DNA of 64,000 bases from Roridomyces roridus (taxonomy: Eukaryota > Basidiomycota > Agaricomycetes > Agaricales > Mycenaceae). A program made the translations under genes and the position numbers. Under the pieces are notes generated by a model. The model searched no databases. It was not told the DNA's origin and was given only the letters and a program-made list of their open reading frames with translations. The stretch spans positions 1,488,001 through 1,552,000 of the forward strand of contig JARKIF010000014.1 of assembly GCA_029378245.1 (NCBI GenBank), written 5' to 3'. This document shows, piece after piece, positions 33,043 through 42,154 of the stretch (the first letter of the stretch is position 1; each line of letters begins with the position of its first letter).

Positions 33043-33501
33043 GGGCTCTGTCCGACTGTTACTTCGAACGCACCACCGCTCTGTGTCTGGTTGCGGAAAT
33101 CTTTCTCGCGGTAGGGAACACCGGTTGCGCTGTACACATCGTCGTTGAGTTGCAGACGAGGTGCTGACGTTCCTCCCTGATCGCCTCAAGAGCTCGCAAA
33201 CGTAACGCCAATTCGACCCGCCCTCTGTCTTGCGCATGACAGATATAATTCCTCGTGCTATTCTTCGGGTTTCACACACCGCGCGTGGGCGCCTTTCGCG
33301 CCTGATGACTGGTGAAACCTGGAGGAGCACCGGAACCGGGCTGCGCACACGACAAATCGCGTGCGTTTTCTGCGTAACGAGGCGCGTCGGCTCACCCTGC
33401 GAGATATATCTCCTAAGGACGCCGCTTGACCCACTAGCGCGTATAACAAATCCATATTTGACCCTTTACCATCTACCTTACTATTGTATTTTTTCTAGTA
33501 T
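33043..33501. other. 460 bp without a supported gene
   Basis: Lies between the transposase relic and the end of B1. No recognisable element is seen. Confidence 0.4.
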
Positions 33502-34696
33502 CTAGGCAATGTAATTCATACGGAGCATCAAGGGTGAATCGCGGCAGATGATGTCCCCGTATTTGCTCGAAAGAGTGTCCGTGTCCATAGACCCAAAAAC
33601 AGAAGCATCCACGTAGAACTAAAATTCGGTTAGAGGATATATCAACCTCCGGATTTCTTGATAACTCACCAGACTCATCACACTCTCGCAGCACTTTTTC
33701 GTGGTCCGTGCCTCCTCGTTGGTTAGAGTTGCTGCAGGCTTCATCCGAACAAGCACCAAATGGCGATGCAGCAGGTGGAGGGTGCGCAGGAGGATGCGGA
33801 GATTTTCGCTCAAAATACGCAGGGCGCTCAATAGTTTTGCCTTGTTATTGGATTCTTCCGCGTACGGCGCCTCTTTTGATTTGGTGAGAAGAGCTGAATG
33901 CTTTATGGTCAACAATGCTGAATAGATTTGAACTCAGACTTACACGCCGTATCTTGTGCACCTGTCACTATCCCGCGAACGCCAGTAGTAACAGCGAGGG
34001 CGGATGGGAGAACAAGCCCGATCACGCTCGTGGCCAGATTGTTGACAATGGAAACGAGCGAGAAACCGGTAGAGACCGGAAGCGGCTTGGTCTTCTTGGC
34101 CGCGACCTGTGTTATTATCTGGAACGAATGGATTCGCTGAGTCCTTGCTAGGGAGCGGGACAATTCAACTCACCGTTCCCAGATCCGTCCCATAGGCGCT
34201 CAACCTGTCGTAAACACGCGCCAGCTTTCTCATCGCCACCCTCCAGTCCGTTCCGCTCAAGTTATCGGCGTGGACGCCGTCGATAGACTCCGTCGTTTGC
34301 CGGACGACGTCGTAAGGCAGATCGGTGGTGAAGAGAGAGATGGCCAAAATAACTGTTATACTCTCTCCCAGTTCCGCGTGAAATCTACAGGACCTGGATA
34401 AGGAATGGAGAATGAGAACAGAACGCAGTGTGGTCCATACAACGTCGAGTCCACGGCCACGATGGAATTGTATGCATCGAGGAGCTGTGTCGAGAACGGG
34501 GCTCTCGCCTGGGTCTGCATTGGAGCATAGACGCAACGCCTCGTCCGAGAACGAACTAGCTTTTCGCGCAACGATGCAGACTGGAAGCTCGCTCAACACA
34601 TAAACGCGTCGGTTGGTTACAGGAACGCACTAGTTCGTTTACGCAGACATTCGAGGTGTCGGAGCTGAGCATTGAGTTTCTGAGCGCGCGTAGCAT
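33502..34696 (-). CDS. Family B helical, membrane-associated protein (copy B1)
   Basis: Unrecognised multi-exon gene. Exons read as a short N-terminus, then SLREKLVRSRTRRC, a hydrophobic helix SITVILAISLFTTDLPYDVV, DWRVAMRKLARVYDRLSAYG, a further hydrophobic stretch SIVNNLATSVIGLVLPSALA, the helical ALRILSENLRILLRTLHLLH, and a conserved last exon FYVDASVFGSMDT...MNYIA ending TAG at 33502. The order and last exon match copy B2 (62319-63691). The start (34696) is chosen by aligning the shared leader (TTTGTGTGTGTCTATTTT) with B2 and is uncertain. It lies 118 bp downstream of A2 on the same strand. No function is known. Confidence 0.6.
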
Positions 34697-34813
34697 GGCG
34701 AGAACTGGCGAGAATGAGGAGAGAGTAAAAATAGACACACACACAAACTGATGACGCTGACGATTGCCTCAACAGCCTCTCATTAATCCTTCCGTTATAC
34801 AAGATAATAATAT

Positions 34814-35720
34814 CTACACACGGTGTTTGGGAGCAAAGAGTCCCCGCGGATCCTGGTCATCGTGCAGCGGTTCACTCGCGACGCCGGGAATTGTGCTGAG
34901 AAATCATTCATGACTGAGCTCGGTGAAACTTGAGAAAGACGCACGCATAACACCACAGCCCGCGTGCGTTTACACTCAAGCTGCTACACGCTGAATCCAC
35001 TGTTCCCAGCGCCTTGGTAAAGAAAGCCTCCATCATCTGCCGATTGTCGATGAACCGCACGGCCCGTTCATCAACTGCTTGCCGAACGACCGACCGAAGT
35101 GTAAGAATGGCGGGCAGCAGGCGGTCAAGGGCCATGCAGATGTCCGTGAAACGGCCCAATTCTTTCCACAACATAACCGCCGGCGGGACTGGGGAAAAGT
35201 ACTGATACAAGATTGGGATGGGGTTGTAGGCGTTATACAATGCACAAGGCAGCGCGTTGTCTCGACAAGCCGAATGAACGACTCGGGCTGAATTTTGAAT
35301 AATGACGAGACAGGAGTCGATGAGCGCCAAAGCTTCGGCACCCAGAGAGATGGGTACCGGAGGTTCAAGACTGGCTCGGTACAAGTCGAAGACGTACACG
35401 AACAACTGTTCCGCGGCATCTGCCAACCGTACGAGCTCAGCCCCAATTTGCTGCAGCGATACCCTGACGGCAGGGTCGGGAGGAATTTCCATCCTCTTCA
35501 GCGCGCTGCATGTTTGTTGGAGGGCATGTCCCATGAAACGCATATTATGCGTCATGGTGGTTCCTGCCCGTGCCAAATCGTCCTCACCCTGTGCAAAATA
35601 GGTCAGCTAGATGCATGGGGGAACGGGGGGAGGGGGAGGGGCACTTGAGCATACCACGAGGTCACAAGTCGATATTTCCTCTGCTGAATGAGAAAAGCGG
35701 GTCGGTAGCAGGGAGGTCAT
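34814..35720 (-). CDS. Family A helical protein (copy A2)
   Basis: Same three-exon plan as A1. Exon 1 is MTSLLPTRFSHSAEEISTCD, then LV and an intron (GTATGC...CACAG). Exon 2 has GEDDLARAGTT, SLQQIGAELVRLADAAEQLF, DLYRASLEPPV, VVHSACRDNALPCALYN, ALDRLLPAILTLRSVVRQAV and ARGLWCYA. Exon 3 is TIPGVASEPLHDDQDPRGLF, then APKHRV and TAG at 34814. The frame is intact. The 5' leader contains a (CCTT)n tract directly before the ATG. It is followed on the same strand by B1. Confidence 0.75.
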
Positions 35721-35723
35721 GGT

Positions 35724-35749
35724 GGAAGGAAGGAAGGAAGGAAGGAAGG
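35724..35749 (+). repeat. (GGAA)n microsatellite
   Basis: Six to seven GGAA units directly upstream of the A2 start codon, so in the leader or core promoter of A2. Length variation here could affect expression (inference). Confidence 0.8.
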
Positions 35750-36061
35750 CACAAGGTGGCGCAGGGGTGAGAACTGAAACCGATGGCTCCGCGCAATTGC
35801 CGCGTAATTCGACGGCAACACGATCAGATTCCCATTGCTCACATCTGATGACTTTCCATAATGACGGATGGTTTGCTAAGTATGTAAGTGCGAGGCGTGC
35901 AGATTCACCGGTCTGCATAGGTCTGCATGCGAGCTGTTGCCGTGCTTGATTGCATTCACAGTGACTCGGAAAGTTACAAGGTCGCCAGCGGATCCAGCTT
36001 TACTTTGTACTACTGCACCAGTCAAGTCGACCTCAAACCCAGTCTCCGACGCTCCGTTATC

Positions 36062-37730
36062 CTAAGACCAGCTGATCAGGACCAGGACGGCTGGACCATC
36101 GAAACACATTATGGTCTCCTCAAATTGGGCACTCCACCTACCGTTCGTCCTGGTCGCTGTCCAATTATCTGGCCAATGCACTTGCCTGCCGTTGGGGCCC
36201 AGGTGGATCATCTGTAAGCTTGCTTGGAAGAGAAAGCCTGACAGCTCAATGGTGAAGATCTGCTGTGGTCAGTCAATGCGCGGAAAGCAAACGATTTCTC
36301 ACCGTGCCAGGTTTCATCGTTCCCATAGCTCTGTTCTGCGAAGACGTCCATTACTATGCACACCAAGAAGCCGAGCTAGTCCGCACCTTGGCGTAATGCG
36401 GGATGTCGGGCGGGCTGTGGAAACTGGTGTTGATGCCGTGTCCGGTGTAAGTCCGTACAGCTCAGCACCCATTGGCTCGAGCGATGGGTTCGCTGCGCAA
36501 GGGGCGGTGAGTATTGATCAAGTCAATTGGAAGAGCTAGCACACATGGTCTTCCCCAAATCGCGGATGAGTGCCCCAGGTCTGCAGAGCGCGATCGCCTT
36601 GTCGAGACACTCGCGAGGTACAAATAAGTTTCGCCGATTCGTCGTCGATCTTGCCAACTGGATAGGTTCCATGTGATACCCTGGGACTGGTGTGAATGCC
36701 CAAGAGGGGAGGTAGCGCTGAATCTACCTTGATAGTATACGCTGATGTCTGTGACACGCTTGAGTCTACTGCATATTGCATGTGCGTGCATCTCACCTAG
36801 ATTAATGATGTCCCCTTCCTTCAAGCATGTCTGGTCTGGAATGCCGTGGCATACAACCTCGTTCACGGATCTGATGTTTGAGTGAGTTCGAGAAAGGGGC
36901 TGCGGAGAACGACTAACGTGCAAAGCGATTTGGGGTAGTTACGATAGTTCAGTGTCGAAGGGTACGCGTTCCTTTCAATCGTAGCATTACGCACAATCTC
37001 GTCGATCTCATCCGTGGTAGTACCTGGGCGTAGAGCGGCAGCGGCAAGGTCCAGAATCTCTCGGGACATCTGGAATGGCTTGAGAGAACGCGACGAGGCG
37101 ACGGGGACGACTTACCCGACAGACGGTCCTCAGTTTCTCTATCACCTCTGGGCCATGCATTTCGGGAGGTGAAGCGTAGGCCTTCTTCTCCGACTTGGGA
37201 ATTCCTGCAGCGCGTTCAGAAGACGGACTGCATATTACGATAAAATCGAACCGTCGGTCGCATAATCTGGGCGTTGAATATGATCTGGTATCTTCCGTTT
37301 GGACGAGAGAGGATACGCAGGCCTCATGGGGCCGGTGAAGTTGTAGCTCGGGAATGGATTGTAGCTGCCGTCTGAAGGAAAGCTCAGGGTTGAAGTTGGG
37401 AGCAGAGAAGGAATAGTACCGGTAGATTCTGCGGGTTTTGCCAAAGTGTGGATGATTTTATGCGTTTTTCTTCGACCGCATTAACGACTGGAAAGTGAAA
37501 ATAGGCAGAAATGCATACCCATCGAGAACTGGGTCAATTCAAAGCCTCAAAACGCGTTGTGAGCAACCCACATCCTGACCACAAAAGAAAGAGCCCCGGA
37601 TTCCAATTCTGGTGTAGCTGTAAGCCGAGAGAGACACATAGCCCGAGGTTCAGATACTTGTCACACGTCGGACATTCCAGTCGAGAGGGTGGGTTTCCGT
37701 TGGGACAAGCTGCGCCAAGGGGCCACCTGT
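36062..37730 (-). pseudogene. Methionine aminopeptidase 1 pseudogene
   Basis: Pieces of the whole enzyme are readable in order: the N-terminal zinc finger (CPNGNPPSRLECPTC, then LGIRGSFFCGQD), HKIIHTLAKPAEST, YPLSSKRKIPDHIQRPDYA, GIPKSEKKAY, MSREILDLAAAALRPGTTTDE, INEVVCHGIPD, DISVYYQG, TYPVGKIDDESAKLI, ECLDKAIALCRPGALIRDLG, RTYTGHGINTSFHSPPDIPH, NRAMGTMKPG, and WPDNWTATRTNGRWSAQFEE. The frame shifts between LICTSR and ECLDKA, and a TGA lies between ANGC and AVRTYTGHG (about 36455). The 5' end is cut near 37716 by an inverted repeat. The live enzyme removes initiator Met from nascent proteins. As this is essential, an intact copy must exist elsewhere. Confidence 0.85.
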
Positions 37731-37773
37731 CAGCTGAGATCAGAAATCAACCCTGGGCAGTATGTTCGTATTT
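37717..37773 (+). repeat. 57 bp inverted repeat, left arm
   Basis: Starts AAGGGGCCACCTGTCAGC. It matches the complement of 38101-38157 with two mismatches. It lies at the cut 5' end of the methionine aminopeptidase pseudogene and may be the terminal repeat of a short MITE-like element. Confidence 0.75.
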
Positions 37774-38100
37774 ATCACAGCCACTGATGTCACCGAATGG
37801 CAGCAACTGGCTAGCACTCGGGTCTCCTTCACGGTGCAAATTGAATTTCTTGACAGTTACCCCGTATTCAAGGCCCGCAATAAAATTTGGACAAGGTCTG
37901 GGCATATTATTTAGCGGGATGGCATAGCACAGTCATTTTGGTCTTATTAAGGCTCATACGCTGCTGACACCGGAGTTTGGACATTTAAAAAGGCCAATCC
38001 CACTGAATCAATATCTCCAAGAAGCCCTGTAATTATTATCCTCCACCATGGCTTGTACATGGTTCAGTGCAGCAAAACCCGGGGCATCAACGGTATTGCC

Positions 38101-38157
38101 AAACACGAACATACTGCCCGGGGTTGATTTCTGATCTCAGCTGACAGGTGGCCCCTT
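38101..38157 (-). repeat. 57 bp inverted repeat, right arm
   Basis: Partner of 37717-37773. It lies 79 bp upstream of the HGH1 start codon. The 327 bp between the arms have no coding potential that I recognise. Confidence 0.75.
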
Positions 38158-38235
38158 GAGCTGCGCTCTAGATCTGGCACAAGACCGACATGGGTTACGT
38201 AACCCGGCACATTTTTCCTTGTCAACACCCATCTC

Positions 38236-39112
38236 ATGGAGACGCAACTGCGAGAGGTCCGTCGAGATAGACTGCCAGGAGATTCTGTGGCTAACGGTCA
38301 GCTGGAAGTGTTCAGCTTGTCCCTTTTCTCCGTGACCGAAACCCTCAAGTCCGCCAACTTGCTCTATCTAATCTTTTGCCGCAAACAGCCAAGGATGCCC
38401 CCCATCGGAATATATTCCTCTCTGGAGTGCAGAGCGGAGGCTTGAAGAAGCCAGAGGAGAGTAATATTATACGGGATCTCAAACTGCTTTGTCGAGACCA
38501 GCTCGTGCGTCTAGATTTTGTCTGCAAGGCTTGGCACTGACTCTGTCTCTTCAGAGCGTTTCTCATGACGCCTTCCGCGCCCTCGTGAACCTGTCCGACT
38601 CTCCGATGCTGGTGTCCTCGCTGTCGGAACCCGCTTTTCTTGTGTTTATCGTGTCCTACATCATCGTGCGTTCTTCATCCCAGCATCAAGAGCTATCCTG
38701 ATTTCCAATATCAGAATCCGCAATCCATACTTGCCGATTTGGCCTCGATGCTGCTTTCCAACTTGACGGCGTCCTCGGCTGCTTGCGCTACTGTGTTGTC
38801 GTTAAATATCGACATCATCGTCGAACCGAATGGATTCTATCTGCCCCAGTCTCGATGTGCGACGGCTGTCGCTCCGGACCCGTATCCTGCCGGTGACGCC
38901 AAGGCAGTTCCAGCGCTTTCGCTGCTCGTCGACGCTTTTGTTCAAGGAGCGGAACTAAGTGACGAAAATCGAAAACGCAAAGGCCACCTTCACTTCCTTC
39001 CGAGTGTTTTCGCGAATTTGACGTCGGTAAGTCAATGCTCCTTTTGGTCTGCCTTTCCTTAAGCTTTACAGTCACCTGCTGGACGCGAATTCTTCCTCGG
39101 TGCTCGACCTTC
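38236..39112 (+). pseudogene. HGH1-like gene, 3' truncated and fused to a Chs7-like tail
   Basis: HGH1 is an armadillo-type chaperone that helps fold translation elongation factor 2 (family knowledge). The start METQLRE is followed by an intron and LVPFLRDRNPQVRQLALSNL, then NIFLSGVQSGGLKKPEESN, SHDAFRALVNLSDSP, PQSILADLASMLLSNLTASS, FYLPQSRCAT, PALSLLVDAFVQGAE, HFLPSVFANLTS and SPAGREFFLGARPSNW. Introns (about 38257-38316, 38511-38556, 38664-38711, 39027-39070) have good GT-AG signals and the frame is intact to GARPSN. Then the sequence switches to the end of the Chs7-like gene, out of frame. About the last third of HGH1 is missing. Confidence 0.8.
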
Positions 39113-39261
39113 CAATTGGATGGGAGTTTTATCACCATGTTACTGGAGACGACCGCGGAGAGTATCACGGAAGGTCCGTCGCGCTCTTCCCTGATCTCTT
39201 CTCAACTTATACTAAATCAAAGCCAGCTTCATGGGATGAGGATGCGTACTATCCATCATGA
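39113..39261 (+). pseudogene. Tail of a Chs7-like gene
   Basis: It reads QLDGSFITMLLETTAESITEG, an intron, then SWDEDAYYPS and stop. This is the C-terminus of the intact gene at 48347-49641 (KVDGTFIATLLETAA...SITEG, SWDEDAYYPS), with a short internal deletion. About 340 bp of downstream DNA also match the 49641-50010 region. Confidence 0.75.
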
Positions 39262-39605
39262 GCTACACATGTACCTAGCCACCTCGCCTCCTCCATCGGT
39301 CGAGTTTTTTACCGTCTTCTCCTTGTGCGAAAAGTTGAGGATGAGGATGACTGCTATGTGCAAGCGTCACGAGCGACAAGCAACGTTCGCCGACTTGTCT
39401 TTGATCTGGAGTATGTACATCATCACACACTCCTCCTCATGCCGATCCCAACGTCGATGCCCCAGGCTAAATAACAATCCCAGGCGGATCTGCTACAGAC
39501 GGCCTCAGGCTGTAGCTGCCTTCCACCCGAATAAAACGAAGTTAATACGTCCATTGTCGGCAGCTTCCTTGCCCTCAACTCTGGCCACTGGGTACGCTGC
39601 GGACT
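39262..39605. other. Duplicated 3' flank of the Chs7-like gene
   Basis: Non-coding. The part near 39480-39535 (CGGATCTGC...CAGGC...GCTGCCTTCCAC) resembles 49950-49985. No gene is seen. Confidence 0.45.
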
Positions 39606-39866
39606 AGGATGGTCCAAGCAAAGTGGAGCGATTGGCCGAAGAAGAATGGACGGTGGACGCTATGAAGCCAGTCAAACGTGAATGGATTCGACCCCTATCC
39701 ATATTCCGCGCTCGGGTCAAGCGACCCAACGACGTGCCACTGGATGCTGTGTTGAAGATTGACTTGTCGGGCTGGCGGCGCGAGGAGCTGATCCATGAAG
39801 CCAATGTATACCAAGGAGTCGGGCGGGAACTCTGCGGCGACGTGATACCTGCTTTCTATGGACCAG
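39606..39866 (+). pseudogene. Fragment of kinase-like gene
   Basis: About 85 residues (LAEEEWTVDAMKPVKREWIR ... ELCGDVIPAFYG) are almost identical to the middle of the kinase-like gene at 53609-54669. There is no start and no C-terminal lobe. The sequence stops at the leader of dehalogenase copy 2. Confidence 0.8.
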
Positions 39867-40054
39867 CTTGTTCCTCAATGGGACCGCTGCGGTGCAAATA
39901 TTAATCTACCTCCTTCCTTCCTTCCTTCAATGCTCCAAGATTAAAATCATATACAAACACAAGGAGATTTCAGCATTGCATATCACCTTCTTACATCAGT
40001 CGTCTCTTACACTCAAGTACCCGTCAGCCTCGCGCCCCCCCGCCCCCCATCGTC

Positions 40055-40777
40055 ATGCCGCGTATCAAAGCGATCCTGTTCGACTTCATGGGGACCTGTC
40101 TCGACTGGCACAGTAGCATCGCGTCCGCGCTCCCGGCCTCTCTATCGGACGACCTACGGTCCCGGTTCGCACTCGAGTGGCGGCAGACCTATTTCGACTA
40201 CAACGCGGCCCGTCTCGCCGCAGGCCAGGCCCCCGAGGACATTGACGTGTCGCACCGGCGCACGCTGGACACGCTCCTCGGCACGCCGGAGTGGGCGGCC
40301 ATCAGGCCGGCGTTCGCAGGCGCGGCGGCCGAGCGGTGCATCGCGGCCTGGCACGAGCAGCCGGCGTGGCCGGATGTCGCGGCGGCGCTGGCAGCGCTCC
40401 GCGGCCGCGGGTATGAGACGTTCGTGCACGCGAACGAGACCGTCCGGCTGCAGCTCGACCTCGTACGCTCGTCGGGCCTGCGTGGGCTGTTCGACGCGCT
40501 CTTCTCCAGCGAGCTGCTGGGCACGATCAAGCCCGCGCCCGAGAGCTACATGAAGTGCCTGGGCCTTCTGGGGTACCGGCCGGAGGAGTGCGTTATGGTA
40601 GCGGCTCATGCATATGACACAAGGGGGGCGAAGGTGGTTGGGATGAAGACGGTGTATGTGTATCGATGGACGGACGATATCAGAGAGAACCAGGAAGTGG
40701 TGAGAGGGGAGCACGATGTGTACCTGGAGGGCATGGACGGGCTTGTTGAGGCTGTGGTGGGATTGGACTCGGAGTAA
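40055..40777 (+). CDS. Haloacid dehalogenase-like hydrolase, type II (copy 2)
   Basis: Intronless, 240 residues, nearly identical to copy 1 at 24301; differences include VSALPAS/ASALPAS, HANGTV/HANETV, AKAAG/AKVVG, and two extra residues at the end. All HAD motifs (FDFMGTCLDW, GTIKPAPESY, HAYDTRGAK) are intact. About 100 bp of leader and the first bases after the stop are shared with copy 1, so a longer unit was duplicated. It is flanked by a kinase fragment on the left and by a family A relic on the right. GC-rich relative to neighbours. Confidence 0.9.
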   Translation: MPRIKAILFDFMGTCLDWHSSIASALPASLSDDLRSRFALEWRQTYFDYNAARLAAGQAPEDIDVSHRRTLDTLLGTPEWAAIRPAFAGAAAERCIAAWHEQPAWPDVAAALAALRGRGYETFVHANETVRLQLDLVRSSGLRGLFDALFSSELLGTIKPAPESYMKCLGLLGYRPEECVMVAAHAYDTRGAKVVGMKTVYVYRWTDDIRENQEVVRGEHDVYLEGMDGLVEAVVGLDSE

Positions 40778-40814
40778 ACAACGTATACATGGAAGAACCT
40801 GGGTTGTTTCTGTC

Positions 40815-40925
40815 CTGGGCCCCTTCCAAGCTCGCGGTGGCAAGTCGCACTTTCTCCTTCCCATCCCGTGTACTCATTTATGTTCCACAGAATGGAAATG
40901 ATTTGGCGCCGGCGGGCTTGTTTTC
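40815..40925 (+). pseudogene. Family A relic downstream of dehalogenase copy 2
   Basis: It carries the end of exon 1 (CTCGC(G)GTGG), the intron (AAGTCGCACTTTCTCCTTCC ... CACAG) and the start of exon 2 (NGNDLAPAG) of the family A type seen at 31301 and 56587. About 40 bp further on, TTTCTAGTCAATGTCCTGG and CGCAGACTTTACA look like a decayed family A exon 3. Confidence 0.6.
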
Positions 40926-41142
40926 TTACATGACGAGTCTGATGAATTTTTCTAGTCAATGTCCTGGTGGTGATGAATCCTGATTCCATAACGTACACCT
41001 GCGCAGACTTTACAACCCTTACACCTAGAGTAGCTCGTGGAACCAGTGAGATACTCAGTCCTTTGTCCAACGTTGCAATGGAGAATGGTGTTGACAACTT
41101 CTGATCCGTTTCAGCCCCTAAACTCCTTGGAACTGAACCACC

Positions 41143-42044
41143 ATGAGCTCCCTAGGACCTCATTCAGAGGAGGAAATCTCGACGTCTAACCTCGTGGTAT
41201 GTTCAAGTGCTGTCCAGTGTTCCCAATCGACCATAATTTACCCAGAGCCAGGAGGACTTGGCCGAGGCAAGAGATACCTGGACGCAAAGTATGCGCCTCA
41301 TGAGACATGCCCTCCAAGAAGTCTACTGCCCGCTAATGGATATGCCGGGAATTCATTCCGAAGCTCCCGTCAGGGCATCGCTGCAGCAAATTGCGGTTGA
41401 GCTCGTGCGGTTGGCAGAGGCCGCGGAACAGTTGTTCGCGTACGTGTACGACCTCTACAGAGCGAGCCTTTCGCCCCCAGTGTCCATCTCCCTGGGTACC
41501 AAGGCTTTGGAGCTCATTGACTCCTGTATCGCCGTTATTCAAAATTCAGCCCGAGTCGTTCATTCGGCGTGTCGAGACAACGCGCTGCCTTGTGCATTAT
41601 TCAGCCCCTGGAATCCCTTCCCAACATTGTACCAGTACTTTTACGCGGTCCTACCGGCAACTGTGGCATTGTGGAAAGAATTGGCCCGTTTCACGGACGT
41701 CTGCGCGGCCCTCGACCGCCTCCTGCCCGCCATTCGTATACTTCGTTCCGTCGTTCAGCAGGCAGTCGACGAACGGGACGCGCGCTTTGTCGAAAATCGA
41801 GATATGATGAAAGTCTTTTTCAAGGAGGCCTGCGGAACGGTAGATTCTTTTGGATGTATGGGTTTGGGCACCTCTGCGCGCAACCTCTGGGGTTACTCGT
41901 GCGTCCCTAGTCCCTTCCGGATGCAACAACTAATCATGATCATCCTGCAGGAAATTCCCTGGCGTTCTGACCGAATCACTGCACGCACAGAAACCCCCGC
42001 GCAGACTCTACTCTTGGGGAGATTCCCCGTCGGCCCATCCCTAG
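41143..42044 (+). CDS. Family A helical protein (copy A3)
   Basis: Exon 1 is MSSLGPHSEEEISTSNLV. Exon 2 has EDLAEARDTWTQSMRLMRHA, SLQQIAVELVRLAEAAEQLF, DLYRASLSPPV, VVHSACRDNALPCALFS, ALDRLLPAIRILRSVVQQAV and ARNLWGYS. Exon 3 (after GTGCGT...TGCAG) is KFPGVLTESLHAQKPPRRLY, then SWGDSPSAHP and TAG. The frame is intact. The 3' exon differs most among copies but keeps FPGV-x-x-E-x-LH. It converges with family D gene D1, 110 bp apart. Confidence 0.75.
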
Positions 42045-42154
42045 CATATGTACAACACTCGTGCCAAGGGGCTGCCTCAAACAATCTCGGCAAACCAGTA
42101 CCCGCTCAGCACTCAACCTGGATCGCCCAGTGGTTCCTCGGTGGCCTCCTCCCC

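Noticed and set aside
37511..37927. Plus-strand open frame of 138 residues
   Set aside because: Overlaps the methionine aminopeptidase pseudogene zinc-finger exon on the other strand and one arm of the inverted repeat; no domain.
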